From JBDHWG01 sp046328505 (GTDB lineage Bacteria; Chloroflexota; Anaerolineae; Epilineales; JAHCIE01): a stretch of 64,000 nt of DNA. Location of the stretch: NCBI GenBank assembly GCA_046328505.1, contig JAXLWL010000004.1:744001-808000 (forward strand), in the 5' to 3' direction. Shown one piece after another: positions 16,411 to 25,250 of this stretch. Position numbers and translations under genes: made by a program. Each line of letters opens with the position of its first letter. The stretch's first letter is position 1. The notes under the pieces were generated by a model, which was given only the letters and a program-made list of their open reading frames with translations, made no database searches and was not told where the DNA came from.

Positions 16411-17445
16411 ATGACGACGAAACTGGTGAATATCAGCCTGCTCGCGCTGATCGTCTTGCTGACGGTGACGGGGCTGCTGATGCTTGTCCTCTCCCAGGGC
16501 GCGGGCTGGCTCTACGACATTCACCGCATCATCGGCCTTGCTTTGCTGCTGTTCATTCCCTGGAAGATCGCCATTGCCTGGCGCTCGACGCGCCGCAAGC
16601 TGCGGGCCGGTGTGGGCCGCGCTATCCTTCCCATCTCCCTGATTCTGGCCGCCGCGGCCCTCGCCTCGATTGCCCTGGTCTTTGTGTGGACACTGAACCT
16701 GACGCCGCTTTGGGGCGTCTTTGGCTACCCGGCGCTCCTGCTGCACTGGTACCTGGCGCTGGGGCTGCTGCCGCTGTTCGCCGTCCACATCTACCGCCAC
16801 TGGTACCGCCGCCCAACGGCGCGGCTCTTCCACGAGCGCCGGCAAGTGCTCCGACTCGGCGTGCTGGGCGCCGGCGCGCTCGCTGCGTGGGTTGGGCTGT
16901 CGGCCATCGCCAACGTCAGGCAGACGGCCGACGGTCTGCGGCGCTTCACGGGCTCGCGGGAGCAACGCTCGTTCGCCGGTAACGCCATGCCCGTGACAAT
17001 GCTCCTGACGGACCACGTACAGACGCTCGATCCTGAGACATGGCGCTTGACGCTGACGGGCCTCCTTGCCGCGCCGCTTGTGCTGAGCCTCGCGGACCTC
17101 GCCGCGTTCCCTCGGTCGACGGAGACGTGGACGCTCGATTGCACGAATGGCTGGTATAGCACCCAGGAATGGACGGGGGCGCGGTTGGGCGATGTGCTGG
17201 CGCGGGCGGGCCTGAGAGAAGGCGCTGCGGTTGTGCAGATCGTGTCTGTGACGGGGCATAGCGTGACGCTGCCCCTGGCGCAGGCGCGCGAGGCGCTGCT
17301 GGCGACACACATTGGCGGGGAGGCGCTGGCCGCCGCCCATGGCGCGCCCGTTCGCCTGGCGCACCCCAATCTGCGCGGCTGGCTGTGGATCAAGTGGGTG
17401 AGCGAGATACGCGTGTTCGCCGCGGAACCCGTAAACGGGATATAA
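16411..17445 (+). CDS. Molybdopterin-dependent oxidoreductase (sulfite-oxidase fold) fused to a membrane cytochrome-b-like domain
   Basis: A 344-residue protein. The first ~150 residues hold four hydrophobic helices with histidines (DIHR near 33, LLHWY near 110, AVHIYRHWYRR near 128) as in b-type cytochrome domains. A further hydrophobic stretch near 150-170 precedes the soluble domain. Residues ~190-340 match the sulfite oxidase/YedY molybdopterin fold, with LDCTNGWYSTQEWTGARLGDVL supplying the molybdenum-ligating cysteine (in LDCTNG) and GAPVRL..PNLRGW near the end. It probably oxidises or reduces a small substrate outside the membrane and exchanges electrons with quinone (inference). No heme-binding subunit gene is adjacent. 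The stop codon overlaps a TATAAT box. Confidence 0.85.
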   Translation: MTTKLVNISLLALIVLLTVTGLLMLVLSQGAGWLYDIHRIIGLALLLFIPWKIAIAWRSTRRKLRAGVGRAILPISLILAAAALASIALVFVWTLNLTPLWGVFGYPALLLHWYLALGLLPLFAVHIYRHWYRRPTARLFHERRQVLRLGVLGAGALAAWVGLSAIANVRQTADGLRRFTGSREQRSFAGNAMPVTMLLTDHVQTLDPETWRLTLTGLLAAPLVLSLADLAAFPRSTETWTLDCTNGWYSTQEWTGARLGDVLARAGLREGAAVVQIVSVTGHSVTLPLAQAREALLATHIGGEALAAAHGAPVRLAHPNLRGWLWIKWVSEIRVFAAEPVNGI

Positions 17446-17446
17446 T
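17441..17446 (+). promoter_or_regulatory. Possible -10 box for the nucleotidyltransferase gene
   Basis: TATAAT at 17441-17446, overlapping the stop of the preceding gene; the -35 (TTCGCC, spacer 19) is poor. Confidence 0.3.
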
Positions 17447-17481
17447 ATTGTGCAAGTTGAGTCTAAACGGAGTGAAGATCG

Positions 17482-17823
17482 GTGTACGGTCTGAGTGTTG
17501 CGCTCCTCGAAGAAGATGCGAAACTGGCCGAAATCGTGCAGCGGCTGGTGGTTGCCTACCATCCCGAGCGGATCTATCTGTTCGGCTCCAAAGCGCGTGG
17601 GCAGGCCGGACCGGACAGCGACTACGATCTGATGGTGATCGTATCGGAGGATGCTGCGCCGGAGCAGCGCACCAGCCGTCTCGCCTACCAGGCGCTCCGG
17701 GGCACGGGCACGGCCGCGGATGTTCTGGTGTGGACCTGGCAAGCCTTCAACGAACGACTGCATCTTCGCGCCTCACTTCCGTCAACTATCATTCGCGAAG
17801 GCAAGCTTCTATGTAGCGGATAA
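17482..17823 (+). CDS. MNT-type nucleotidyltransferase domain protein
   Basis: A 113-residue minimal nucleotidyltransferase. The fold signature is LFGSKARGQAGPDSDYDLMV (GS then DxD), residues ~34-53. These proteins are usually the antitoxin half of MNT-HEPN pairs, in which the MNT adenylylates the HEPN ribonuclease. GTG 17482 has GGAG nine bases upstream. No HEPN gene is adjacent: the following gene is a small membrane coiled-coil protein, so this is an orphan or has a different partner. Confidence 0.85.
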   Translation: MYGLSVALLEEDAKLAEIVQRLVVAYHPERIYLFGSKARGQAGPDSDYDLMVIVSEDAAPEQRTSRLAYQALRGTGTAADVLVWTWQAFNERLHLRASLPSTIIREGKLLCSG

Positions 17824-17831
17824 GGTTGGTT

Positions 17832-18083
17832 ATGCAACAGATCCTCTTCGATGTTTTTCTAATAGTGCTCGTGCTCTGGCCTGTGGCGGCGGGCGTGAGC
17901 TACATGAAGGATCGGCAGCGGTTGGCGGAGAAGATGCGCCGCCAACAAGAGGCGGAAGGCAGGATCGAGCTCGACCCCAGGCAGACGGCCTGGCATGACT
18001 ACCGCCGCAAGTACGACCAGTTGGCGCGAGAGAGGGCGCAAGCGGAGCAGGCACAGAAGCAGGCCGACGACGCGACCCACTGA
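17832..18083 (+). CDS. Small membrane protein with C-terminal coiled coil
   Basis: An 83-residue protein with one N-terminal hydrophobic helix (FDVFLIVLVLWPVAAGVSY) and a long charged helix rich in Arg, Gln, Glu and Ala that would form a coiled coil (QLARERAQAEQAQKQ near the end). ATG 17832 has AAGG six bases upstream and starts 8 bases after the nucleotidyltransferase stop, so the two genes are probably cotranscribed. I do not recognise a family. Confidence 0.6.
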   Translation: MQQILFDVFLIVLVLWPVAAGVSYMKDRQRLAEKMRRQQEAEGRIELDPRQTAWHDYRRKYDQLARERAQAEQAQKQADDATH

Positions 18084-18156
18084 TTCCTCCATCGAAAGAT
18101 TCCACTCACCTTCTACATCACAATAGCGGCAAACGCTTTCATTCAAAGGAGTCATC

Positions 18157-18723
18157 ATGGTCGAGCAGGAAACGCTGCGCACCCCACCGCGCGAGCGGCG
18201 GCGGGGGCTGGTCGCGGTGAATACGGGGGACGGCAAGGGGAAGACGACGGCGGCGCTGGGGACGGTTGTGCGCGCCGTCGGTTATGGCTGGAAGGTGCTG
18301 ATCGTCCAGTTCATCAAGGGAACGTGGCAGTATGGGGAGATGGTAGGCATAGGCTATCTGCCCGGCGTGCGCCTGGAGCGCATGGGCGCGGGTTTCTACA
18401 AGATTATGGGGGATCAGCTGCCGGAGGAGGTACACCGCCAGGCTGCGGCCGAGGCCCTGGCGCTGGCGCGGGACGCGATGGCCTCGGGCGAGTGGGACAT
18501 GATCGTGCTGGACGAGGTCAACGTGGCGATGCAGACGGGCCTGCTGCCCATAGCGGACGTGCTGGCCCTCATCGACGCAAAGCCGGGCTACCTGCACCTG
18601 TTCATGACCGGCCGAGGCGCTCCGCCCGAGCTTATTGAGCGCGCCGACCTGGTGACCGAGATGCGTGAAATCAAGCACCCCTACCAGCAGGGCATTCTCG
18701 CGCAGAAGGGCTTCGACTACTGA
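18157..18723 (+). CDS. cobO: Cob(I)yrinic acid a,c-diamide adenosyltransferase
   Basis: A 188-residue CobA/BtuR/CobO-type enzyme that adenosylates corrinoids using ATP to give adenosylcobalamin precursors. The P-loop NTGDGKGKTTAALG lies at residues ~22-35; VQFIKG, LDEVNVA, FMTGRGAP and the C-terminal HPYQQGILAQKGFDY are all family signatures. AAAGGAG precedes ATG 18157. No other cobalamin gene is in the window and no cobalamin riboswitch is visible in the short leader. Confidence 0.94.
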   Translation: MVEQETLRTPPRERRRGLVAVNTGDGKGKTTAALGTVVRAVGYGWKVLIVQFIKGTWQYGEMVGIGYLPGVRLERMGAGFYKIMGDQLPEEVHRQAAAEALALARDAMASGEWDMIVLDEVNVAMQTGLLPIADVLALIDAKPGYLHLFMTGRGAPPELIERADLVTEMREIKHPYQQGILAQKGFDY

Positions 18724-18743
18724 GTGTTGTGCAACTAAAGGCG

Positions 18744-18775
18744 AGGGCGTAGGATCGACTTTGACCCTACGCCCT
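18744..18775 (+). terminator. Terminator hairpin after cobO
   Basis: AGGGCGTAGG / CCTACGCCCT stem (10 bp) with a 12-base loop, followed by TTCTG. Confidence 0.65.
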
Positions 18776-18812
18776 TTCTGTTGCCTTCATACCAAGCATG
18801 TACAGAAAGGCT

Positions 18813-19054
18813 GTCATTGCGAGCACAGTCTATATGACCCTGGGGTCACCCGTAACTATGAAAATGTCATGCTGAGCGAAGCGAAGCATCCCGGTGCCGT
18901 TGGAGGCCCTTCGCTGCGCTCAGGGCGACAGCCGCGCTATTTTCATCTCAGCGAAGCAATCCCCCGCCCTTGCGACCGGCCGCCTAGCCAGAGTGGCCAG
19001 GCCCTTGCCCATGGTGAGATTGCTTCGTCGGGCTGTCGCCCTCCTCGCAATGAC
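18813..19054 (+). repeat. Composite repeat: family A element with a family B element nested inside
   Basis: Outer ends GTCATTGCGAG and CTCGCAATGAC are those of family A. Inside is a family B unit (GTCATGCTGAGCGAAGCG ... CTCAGGGCGACAG, about 18865-18932). The 156 bases 18813-18968 are almost identical to the reverse complement of 34216-34371. The composite fills the cobO-YceI gap. Confidence 0.9.
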
Positions 19055-19088
19055 GCTAACTTTGCTGCCTATCTAGCGACGTTTGGTA

Positions 19089-19901
19089 TCATGCGGAGCC
19101 TGAGCTGATATTGAACTGGGTATCAAACTCGAGGCGGATGTTGTCCTCGAGACTGAGGACTCGCGGCACCTTCGGAGGGTTCATGTTGAAGTCGGCGAAC
19201 TTCACCGCCGTCTTCGCCGTGCCCTTGAACGTGTTGCCGTCCAGCGTGCCGGTGACGTCCCATGTGATCGGTTTCGTCGTTCCATGCACAGTCATGTCGC
19301 CGGTTAGCTGGAAGTTCACAGGCCCTGACTTGGGCAGAGGCGTGACCAGGCCCTTGACCTCGGTCGGCACGAACTCGGCGGTCGGGAACTTGTCCGTCTC
19401 CAGGGTGCTGCGCTTGATAAAGCCGTCGCGCATCGGCTGATCGGTTGAGAGTGAATTGACGTCGACCGTAATCTTCGATTGGCTCTTGTCGACCTTGGCA
19501 TCTTGCCCGAGGACGATTGTACCCTGGACAGTCTTTGTCTTACCAACGGCGTCGTTTGGCAGGTTGTTTCCGGCGAGTTGCTCCTTGACCAGGAAGCGCG
19601 CCTCACTGTTCTCGGGAACGAGGGACAGCTTCAAGGCTCCGGCAGCCGCAGCGCCTTGGGCGGGTGCAGCGGACTTGGTGGCTGAGGCGGCCGTCGGCTG
19701 GGCGCTCGCCGACTTAGCGGCAGGAGCCGCTGTCGGCTGAGCAGGCGCCGTCGTGGGCGCATCAGACTGTGTTTTAGCGGCGGGGGCAGTGGTGGACACG
19801 GCAGCCGGCGCAGACGCGGGAGCGGCGGTATTGGCGCCACCGCAGGCAGCCACGGCGAGGGCCACAAGGCCCAGTGCCACCACGAGAATCCATCGAACCA
19901 T
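19089..19901 (-). CDS. YceI-family lipoprotein
   Basis: A 270-residue secreted lipoprotein. The lipobox LAVAAC is at residues ~15-20. A Thr/Ala/Pro/Lys-rich linker (~residues 22-90, with repeated APAKSAxAQPTA motifs) joins it to a YceI domain. YceI lipocalin-like proteins bind long-chain polyisoprenoids or amphiphiles; the typical segments IVLGQDAKVDKSQSKITVDVNSLSTD, RDGFIKRSTLETDKFPTAEF and GDMTVHGTTKPITWDV are present. The start ATG at 19901 (minus strand) has AGGAGA upstream. It is divergent from the pdh operon. Confidence 0.9.
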   Translation of the reverse strand: MVRWILVVALGLVALAVAACGGANTAAPASAPAAVSTTAPAAKTQSDAPTTAPAQPTAAPAAKSASAQPTAASATKSAAPAQGAAAAGALKLSLVPENSEARFLVKEQLAGNNLPNDAVGKTKTVQGTIVLGQDAKVDKSQSKITVDVNSLSTDQPMRDGFIKRSTLETDKFPTAEFVPTEVKGLVTPLPKSGPVNFQLTGDMTVHGTTKPITWDVTGTLDGNTFKGTAKTAVKFADFNMNPPKVPRVLSLEDNIRLEFDTQFNISSGSA

Positions 19902-20008
19902 ATTGTCTCCTATCGAAAAAACCGATCCCGGACAAAATATCTGAAAAGATTAAAGAGCGGTTAAACATCGCATAAGAACTAGATGAGTCTTCTGGTCCTA
20001 AAAGTCGC

Positions 20009-20037
20009 TTGACGGGTTTGCCAGGCTCGCCTATAAT
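20009..20037 (+). promoter_or_regulatory. Sigma-70-like promoter of the pyruvate dehydrogenase operon
   Basis: TTGACG (20009-20014), a 17-base spacer and TATAAT (20032-20037). The leader to pdhA is about 150 bases; no riboswitch or terminator fold was recognised in it. Confidence 0.75.
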
Positions 20038-20196
20038 CACTATGTTACGAGTTATTCCGTAATTCCCCACGCATGAGACGCGCGGCTGCTTGTCAAAGGC
20101 ACAACTGAAGCTCATAGGCGCCGTGTTTGGGATGAGCCCAGGCAGTCGCCAGGCCGGCGCGATTCTAGACATCTGGATCGAGGGAGGAAAAGGCGA

Positions 20197-21231
20197 ATGG
20201 CTGCTGCAACGGAGATCCATACGTTAAGCAAAGCCAAGCTGCGGGACATGCTCCGGCAGATGATGCTCATTCGAGAGTTCGAGGACAAAACGGCTGAGTG
20301 GTATGCGCGTGGCCGCATCGCCGGCTTCGTGCATCTCTACAACGGAGAAGAGGCGAATGCCGTCGGGATCGCCGCGGCGCTGGAGCCGGGCGATGTGCTG
20401 ATGTCGCACTACCGCGACCACGGCCATGCCATCGCGAAGGGCGCGGACGTGAAGGCGGCCATGGCCGAGCTATTTGGGAAGACAACGGGCCTGGTGCACG
20501 GCAAGGGCGGCTCGATGCACTTTTTCGACTACGAGAACGGCTACTGGGGCGGCTACGCCATCGTCGCCGGCCAGATTCCGCTCGCCGTCGGCGTGGCCTT
20601 CGCTTTCCAGCAGCGCAAAGAGGGGCATGTCGCGGCCGTCATCATGGGCGATGCGGCTACGGCCAACGGCTACTTCCATGAGTCTCTGAACATCGCCAAG
20701 CTCTGGAATGTGCCCTGCATCTTCATTGTCGAGAACAACCAGTACGGTATGGGCACCGCTGTTAAGGTACACTCTGCCGTTCAGGATATATCCGCGAAGG
20801 CTGCCGCCTACGATATCCCAGCCGTTCGCGTCGACGGCATGGACGTGATGGCAGTCTACGAGGCGATGAAGCAGGCGGTGGAGTACAGCCGCTCCGGCCA
20901 GGGGCCAACGTTTGTGGAGACGGTGACGTACCGCTTCCGTGGCCACTCCATGGCAGACCCGGTGCGCTATCGCGAGAAGGAAGAAGAGGAGAATTGGCGC
21001 CACCGCGACCCCATCGCCCTGTTCCGCCAGCGTCTCATTGAGGAAGGCGTCATCTCCGAGCGCACAGCGCGCAAGATGGAGGATGACGTGCGCCGGGAGA
21101 TCGAGGAGGCCGTCCGCTTCGCCGAGGCCAGTCCGACTCCATCATTGAGCGCCCTGTACACGGATGTGTACGTCGATCAGCCGGAGATTCCCAACGCAGC
21201 CATTCTATCGAAAGACGGCTGGAAGAAGTAA
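20197..21231 (+). CDS. pdhA: Pyruvate dehydrogenase E1 component, alpha subunit
   Basis: ThDP-dependent decarboxylase alpha chain, 344 residues. Features include MLIREFEDKTAEWYARGRIAGFVHLYNGEEA near the start, the GDVLMSHYRDHGHAIAKG region, and the ThDP-binding motif from MGDAATANGYFHESLN to VENNQYGMGT near residues 148-190; YRFRGHSMADPVRYR follows near 247. Ahead of ATG 20197 is GGGAGGAAAAGG. First gene of the operon pdhA-pdhB-pdhC, then lpd and gcvH. It could also accept acetoin or branched 2-oxo acids; pyruvate is the default. Confidence 0.93.
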   Translation: MAAATEIHTLSKAKLRDMLRQMMLIREFEDKTAEWYARGRIAGFVHLYNGEEANAVGIAAALEPGDVLMSHYRDHGHAIAKGADVKAAMAELFGKTTGLVHGKGGSMHFFDYENGYWGGYAIVAGQIPLAVGVAFAFQQRKEGHVAAVIMGDAATANGYFHESLNIAKLWNVPCIFIVENNQYGMGTAVKVHSAVQDISAKAAAYDIPAVRVDGMDVMAVYEAMKQAVEYSRSGQGPTFVETVTYRFRGHSMADPVRYREKEEEENWRHRDPIALFRQRLIEEGVISERTARKMEDDVRREIEEAVRFAEASPTPSLSALYTDVYVDQPEIPNAAILSKDGWKK

Positions 21232-21245
21232 GCCGCGAGGATTCC

Positions 21246-22226
21246 ATGCCTGTACGAACCTATCTTGAAGCAATTACCGATGCGCTGCGCGAGGAGATGA
21301 ATCGCGACGAGCGTATCTTTATCATGGGCGAGGATGTGTGCGCCTACGGCGGCTCGTACGCCGTCACGGGGCGCTTGTGCGACGAGTTTGGCCCGCAGCG
21401 TGTTCGCGACACGCCGATTGCCGAGGGCGGCATTGCCGGCGTGGCGACGGGCGCTGCGATGGGGGGAATGCGGCCGGTCTGCGAGATCATGACGATCAAC
21501 TTCGCCCTGCTCGCGATGGACGCTATCATCAATCACGCGGCGAAAGTCCACTATATGTTCGGCGGCAAGGTCAAGGCGCCGGTCATCTTCCGCACCGCCG
21601 GCGGCGCGGGCGCTCAGCTTGGCGCGACCCACGCCCAGAACTTTGAAGTCTACTTCGCTCACGCGCCGGGCCTGAAAGTGCTGACGCCGGCCTTCCCGGC
21701 CGACGCGAAGGGCATGATGAAGATGGCGTTGCGCCAGGACGATCCCATCCTTTTCATCGAGAGCACAGGTCTCTACCGCACGCGCGGTGAGGTGCCGGAT
21801 GGCGACTACACGACGCCCATCGGCTCCGCGCGCATCGCTCGCGAGGGGAAGGATATCACCCTCATTTCGTATTCCCGCATGGTGCTGGTCGCGATGCAGG
21901 CGGCAGAACAGCTCGCTAAGATGGGTGTCGAGGCCGAGGTCGTTGACCTGCGCAGCCTGCGCCCGTGGGACGCCGAGACGGTCATCGAGTCGATCAAGAA
22001 GACAAACCGGGGCGTCATCATCGAGGAAGATTGGCAGTCGTACGGCGTGGGCGCTGAGATTGCGGCCACGGTCATGCGCGAGGCCTTCGACTACCTGGAC
22101 GGGCCTATCGAGCGCGTTGGGCTTGCCGAGGTTCCGCTGCCGTATGCGCGCGACCTGGAGCAGGCCGCCATGCCGAAGCCGCAGGATGTTATCAACAAAC
22201 TACGGGAAATGCGAGTCATCCGTTAG
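21246..22226 (+). CDS. pdhB: Pyruvate dehydrogenase E1 component, beta subunit
   Basis: 326-residue transketolase-like beta chain that completes the E1 active site. Signatures: IFIMGEDVCAYGG near residue 22 (with the conserved Glu), DTPIAEGGIAGVATGAAMGGMRPV near 58, and LRSLRPWDAETVIESIKKTNRGVIIEEDW near 236. Fourteen bases separate it from pdhA and its ATG has a weak GAGG upstream. Ends 61 bases before the E2 start. Confidence 0.93.
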   Translation: MPVRTYLEAITDALREEMNRDERIFIMGEDVCAYGGSYAVTGRLCDEFGPQRVRDTPIAEGGIAGVATGAAMGGMRPVCEIMTINFALLAMDAIINHAAKVHYMFGGKVKAPVIFRTAGGAGAQLGATHAQNFEVYFAHAPGLKVLTPAFPADAKGMMKMALRQDDPILFIESTGLYRTRGEVPDGDYTTPIGSARIAREGKDITLISYSRMVLVAMQAAEQLAKMGVEAEVVDLRSLRPWDAETVIESIKKTNRGVIIEEDWQSYGVGAEIAATVMREAFDYLDGPIERVGLAEVPLPYARDLEQAAMPKPQDVINKLREMRVIR

Positions 22227-22287
22227 TGTTAGCTTCGCAGCGCCGCGGCAGTGAGCCGGGCGCTGCGGTATGCGTAAGGAGTGTGCC

Positions 22288-23652
22288 GTGCCGACCGAAG
22301 TTGTCATGCCCAAGATGGGCTACGACATGACAGAGGGCACCATCGTCAATTGGAAAGTGAAAGTGGGTGAGGCTGTCGAGAAGGGACAAGCCCTGGCCGA
22401 GATCGAGACCGGCAAGGTCAACATTGAGATCGAGGCTTTCGACAGCGGCACCGTAGGCAAGATTATCGCGCAACCGGGCGAGACCCTGCCGGTCGGCGCG
22501 ACCATCGCTATTCTTCTGCATGCTGGCGAGAAGCTGGACGAGTCAGCTGACGGCGCCGCGCCCGCGCCCGCCGCCCAGGCGGCCACCGCGACGCCGCCCG
22601 CGCCTCCGCCGTCGGAGGACGCCCAGGTCCCGCCCCCACAGACGGCCACGGCTCCCGCTGCGGCGCCGGCGCCTGCTCCGGCAGCGGCTGCACCGCCTTC
22701 CGACCAGAATGGTGGTGCGCCGGGCGAGCTGCGCGTATCGCCCATCGCGCGACGCATCGCTGAGGACGCGGGTGTTGATCTGCGGCAGGTCAAGGGCACC
22801 GGCCCCGGCGGGCGTATCGTCAAGCTCGACGTAGAAGAGGCCATCGAGGTTCAGAAGAAGCGTGGCGCCGCGCCTACGCCGGCCGCTCAGCCGGCCCCCG
22901 CTCCGGCGGCTGCACCCGCGGCGGCTCCGGCTGCCGCCCCGGCCCCAGCGCCTGCCGCTGCCCCGAGCGGCGAGACGGTGCCGTTCTCGCGGATGCGCCA
23001 GGTCATTGGACAGCGCTTGCAGCAGAGCTACCAGACCAGCCCGCACTTCTTCGTCACCGTCGCCATCGACATGACCGAGGCGATGGCATGGCGGGAAGAG
23101 ATCAACGCGATTCTGGCGGCAGAAGGCGTCAAGGTCAGTGTCAACGACGTGGTGCTCAAGGCCGTGGCCTCGGCCCTGTCGAAGCACCCAGAGATCAACG
23201 TCACCATCAGCGACCAGGGCGTCACGCGGCATCCCGAGGTCAACCTGGGCATCGCCGTGGCGCTCGAAGAGGGTCTACTAACCCCCGTGCTCCGCAACGC
23301 CAACGCCAAAACCATTTCGCAACTGTCCCAGGAAGTGCGGGCGCTGGTCGAGCGGGCGCGGAGCAACAAGTTCAAGCCAGACGATCTTGGCGGCGGGACT
23401 TTCACGGTCTCGAATTTGGGGCCGATGGGCGTGGAGCAGTTCACCGCCATCATCAACCCGCCTGAGGCGGCCATTCTGGCCGTCGCCTCGACGCTGCCGG
23501 AGGTTGTGGCGCGCGATGGTGAGGTCGCGGTGCGGCAGGTAATGCGCGTCACGCTGTCCTCCGACCACCGCGTGATTGACGGCGCGATGGCGGCGCGTTT
23601 CCTGCAAACACTCAAGGGCCTGCTGGAGAACCCGCGGCGTTTGGTTCTGTGA
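22288..23652 (+). CDS. pdhC: Dihydrolipoamide acetyltransferase (E2) of pyruvate dehydrogenase
   Basis: A 454-residue E2. It has one lipoyl domain with the lipoate lysine at about residue 43 (ETGKVNIE), an Ala/Pro-rich linker, a peripheral-subunit-binding domain (residues ~148-185, IARRIAEDAGVDL and GTGPGGRI), a second Ala/Pro linker of nearly 50 residues, and the catalytic domain ending with HRVIDGAMAARF near residue 426. GTG 22288 is chosen because TAAGGAG (22275-22281) sits six bases before it; the in-frame ATG at 22270 precedes that Shine-Dalgarno and has none of its own. The E2 core transfers acetyl groups to CoA. Confidence 0.93.
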   Translation: MPTEVVMPKMGYDMTEGTIVNWKVKVGEAVEKGQALAEIETGKVNIEIEAFDSGTVGKIIAQPGETLPVGATIAILLHAGEKLDESADGAAPAPAAQAATATPPAPPPSEDAQVPPPQTATAPAAAPAPAPAAAAPPSDQNGGAPGELRVSPIARRIAEDAGVDLRQVKGTGPGGRIVKLDVEEAIEVQKKRGAAPTPAAQPAPAPAAAPAAAPAAAPAPAPAAAPSGETVPFSRMRQVIGQRLQQSYQTSPHFFVTVAIDMTEAMAWREEINAILAAEGVKVSVNDVVLKAVASALSKHPEINVTISDQGVTRHPEVNLGIAVALEEGLLTPVLRNANAKTISQLSQEVRALVERARSNKFKPDDLGGGTFTVSNLGPMGVEQFTAIINPPEAAILAVASTLPEVVARDGEVAVRQVMRVTLSSDHRVIDGAMAARFLQTLKGLLENPRRLVL

Positions 23653-23666
23653 GAAAAGGTGACGGG

Positions 23667-23716
23667 GTGACGAAGTGGCGAGGTGACCTCACTCCGCTGC
23701 CTCGCCACTTCGTCAC
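23667..23716 (+). repeat. Perfect inverted repeat after pdhC
   Basis: Arms 23667-23683 and 23700-23716 are 17-bp perfect complements around a 16-base loop (GTGACGAAGTGGCGAGG / CCTCGCCACTTCGTCAC). A looser relative is at 30173-30244. May terminate or stabilise the pdhABC message ahead of lpd. Confidence 0.85.
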
Positions 23717-23768
23717 GTCTGTTATGTATTCTGACGATTGATGTTATAAACATTTAGGAGGTCATTCC

Positions 23769-25166
23769 GTGGCCGAACAGCAATACGATGTGGTCATCCT
23801 CGGCAGCGGGCCGGGCGGCTACATCGCCGCAATCCGGGCAGGCCAGCTTGGCCTGCGCGTCGCGTGTGTAGAGCAAGGCGATATCGGCGGAGTCTGCACC
23901 AATTGGGGCTGCATTCCGACGAAGGCTTTGCTGCGCAATGCCGAAGTCTTGGAATTGGTGCGGCATGCCGAGCAGTTTGGTGTCGAGGCGAAGGACATTC
24001 AGGTAAGCTGGCCGGTCGGCGTCAAGCGCGCCGAGCGCGTGGTTCGCCAATCGCGCCAGGGTATCGAGTTCCTGTTCAAGAAGAACAAGGTGGAGGTCGT
24101 CAAGGGCCGCGGCAGCCTCGTGGACGCCAACACGATGCGCGTCGAAGGGGCGGATGGTACGCGCGAGTTGAAAGCACGCAACTTCATCATCGCCACAGGC
24201 GCGCGTCCATTCGTGCCGAAGGGGGTGACGGTTGACGGCAAAACCATCATCACAAGCAAAGAAGCCGTCGCCTTGCCTGAGCCGCCGAAGCGTCTGCTTA
24301 TCATGGGCGCGGGCGCGATTGGCTGTGAGTTCTCCACCGTCTACAGCGCCTATGGTACGCAGTGTGTCATCTTCGAGATGATGGGCCAGGTCCTTCCGCT
24401 GGAGGATGCCGAATCCGGCGCGACGCTGCAGAAGGCGCTCCAGAAGCGCGGCGTCGAGATCAACCTCAACACGCGCGTCGACGGCGCGGAAGCTCGTGGC
24501 GATGGCGTCGTGGTCAAGGTCACAACGAACGACCAGACGCGCGAGGTCGAGGGTGACTTGCTGCTGATGGCGGCGGGGAACGTCGGCAACACCGAGAACA
24601 TGGGCTTCGAGGCGCTGGGAATCGAGATTGGGCGCGGTAATGTGATTGGGGTCAACGAGTATCTGCAGACCGCTGTCCCCAACATCTACGCGATCGGTGA
24701 TGTGGTCAAGGGGCCGCGCCTGGCGCACAAGGCGATGCATGAGGGCGTGATTGCCGTCGAGCATATCGCCGGTTTGAACCCGTCGCCGATGCACTGGGAC
24801 AACATTCCGAGCTGCACCTACAGCCACCCCGAGGTTGCCAGCATCGGGATGAGCGAGGCGAAGGCGCGGGAGACGGTCGCCGACGTTAAGGTGAGCAAGT
24901 TTCCATTCTCGGCGAGCGGCCGCGCTCGCGCCCTGGGCGACACCGAGGGCTACGTCAAGGTCGTCGCCGATGCCAAGTACGGCGAGATCCTGGGCGTCCA
25001 CATGGTCGGTCCCGAGGTCACCGAGATGATTCACGAGCTGGCCGTCGCGCGGACGAACGAGATGACCGTCGAGGAGATCATCCATACCATTCACGCGCAC
25101 CCGACGCTGTCGGAGACGATTCACGAGGCGAGCCTGGGAATCGTTGGCGCTCCCTTGCACATCTAG
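23769..25166 (+). CDS. lpdA: Dihydrolipoyl dehydrogenase (E3)
   Basis: 465-residue FAD-disulfide oxidoreductase that reoxidises dihydrolipoamide with NAD. The FAD motif GSGPGGY is at residues ~12-18, the redox-active cysteines are Cys43 and Cys48 in GGVCTNWGCIPTK, the NAD motif GAGAIGCEF is near 180, and the active-site HAHPTLSE is near 440. GTG 23769 has AGGAGG seven bases upstream. It serves pyruvate dehydrogenase and probably the glycine-cleavage H protein encoded next. Confidence 0.96.
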   Translation: MAEQQYDVVILGSGPGGYIAAIRAGQLGLRVACVEQGDIGGVCTNWGCIPTKALLRNAEVLELVRHAEQFGVEAKDIQVSWPVGVKRAERVVRQSRQGIEFLFKKNKVEVVKGRGSLVDANTMRVEGADGTRELKARNFIIATGARPFVPKGVTVDGKTIITSKEAVALPEPPKRLLIMGAGAIGCEFSTVYSAYGTQCVIFEMMGQVLPLEDAESGATLQKALQKRGVEINLNTRVDGAEARGDGVVVKVTTNDQTREVEGDLLLMAAGNVGNTENMGFEALGIEIGRGNVIGVNEYLQTAVPNIYAIGDVVKGPRLAHKAMHEGVIAVEHIAGLNPSPMHWDNIPSCTYSHPEVASIGMSEAKARETVADVKVSKFPFSASGRARALGDTEGYVKVVADAKYGEILGVHMVGPEVTEMIHELAVARTNEMTVEEIIHTIHAHPTLSETIHEASLGIVGAPLHI

Positions 25167-25250
25167 ACGCAAAGTGAGGGCGGGACTGCCGCCCGCCTTC
25201 TCGCGCAGCACACTTGAATACGCGAGCATTCCTACCACAAGGAGGCTACA

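Noticed and set aside
18084..18156. Cobalamin riboswitch ahead of cobO
   Set aside because: The leader is only 73 bases and contains no recognisable B12-box; the region is too short.
18665..19108. Open frame through the cobO end and the composite repeat
   Set aside because: Its translation comes from the palindromic repeat and has no domain; the same sequence occurs inverted at 34216.
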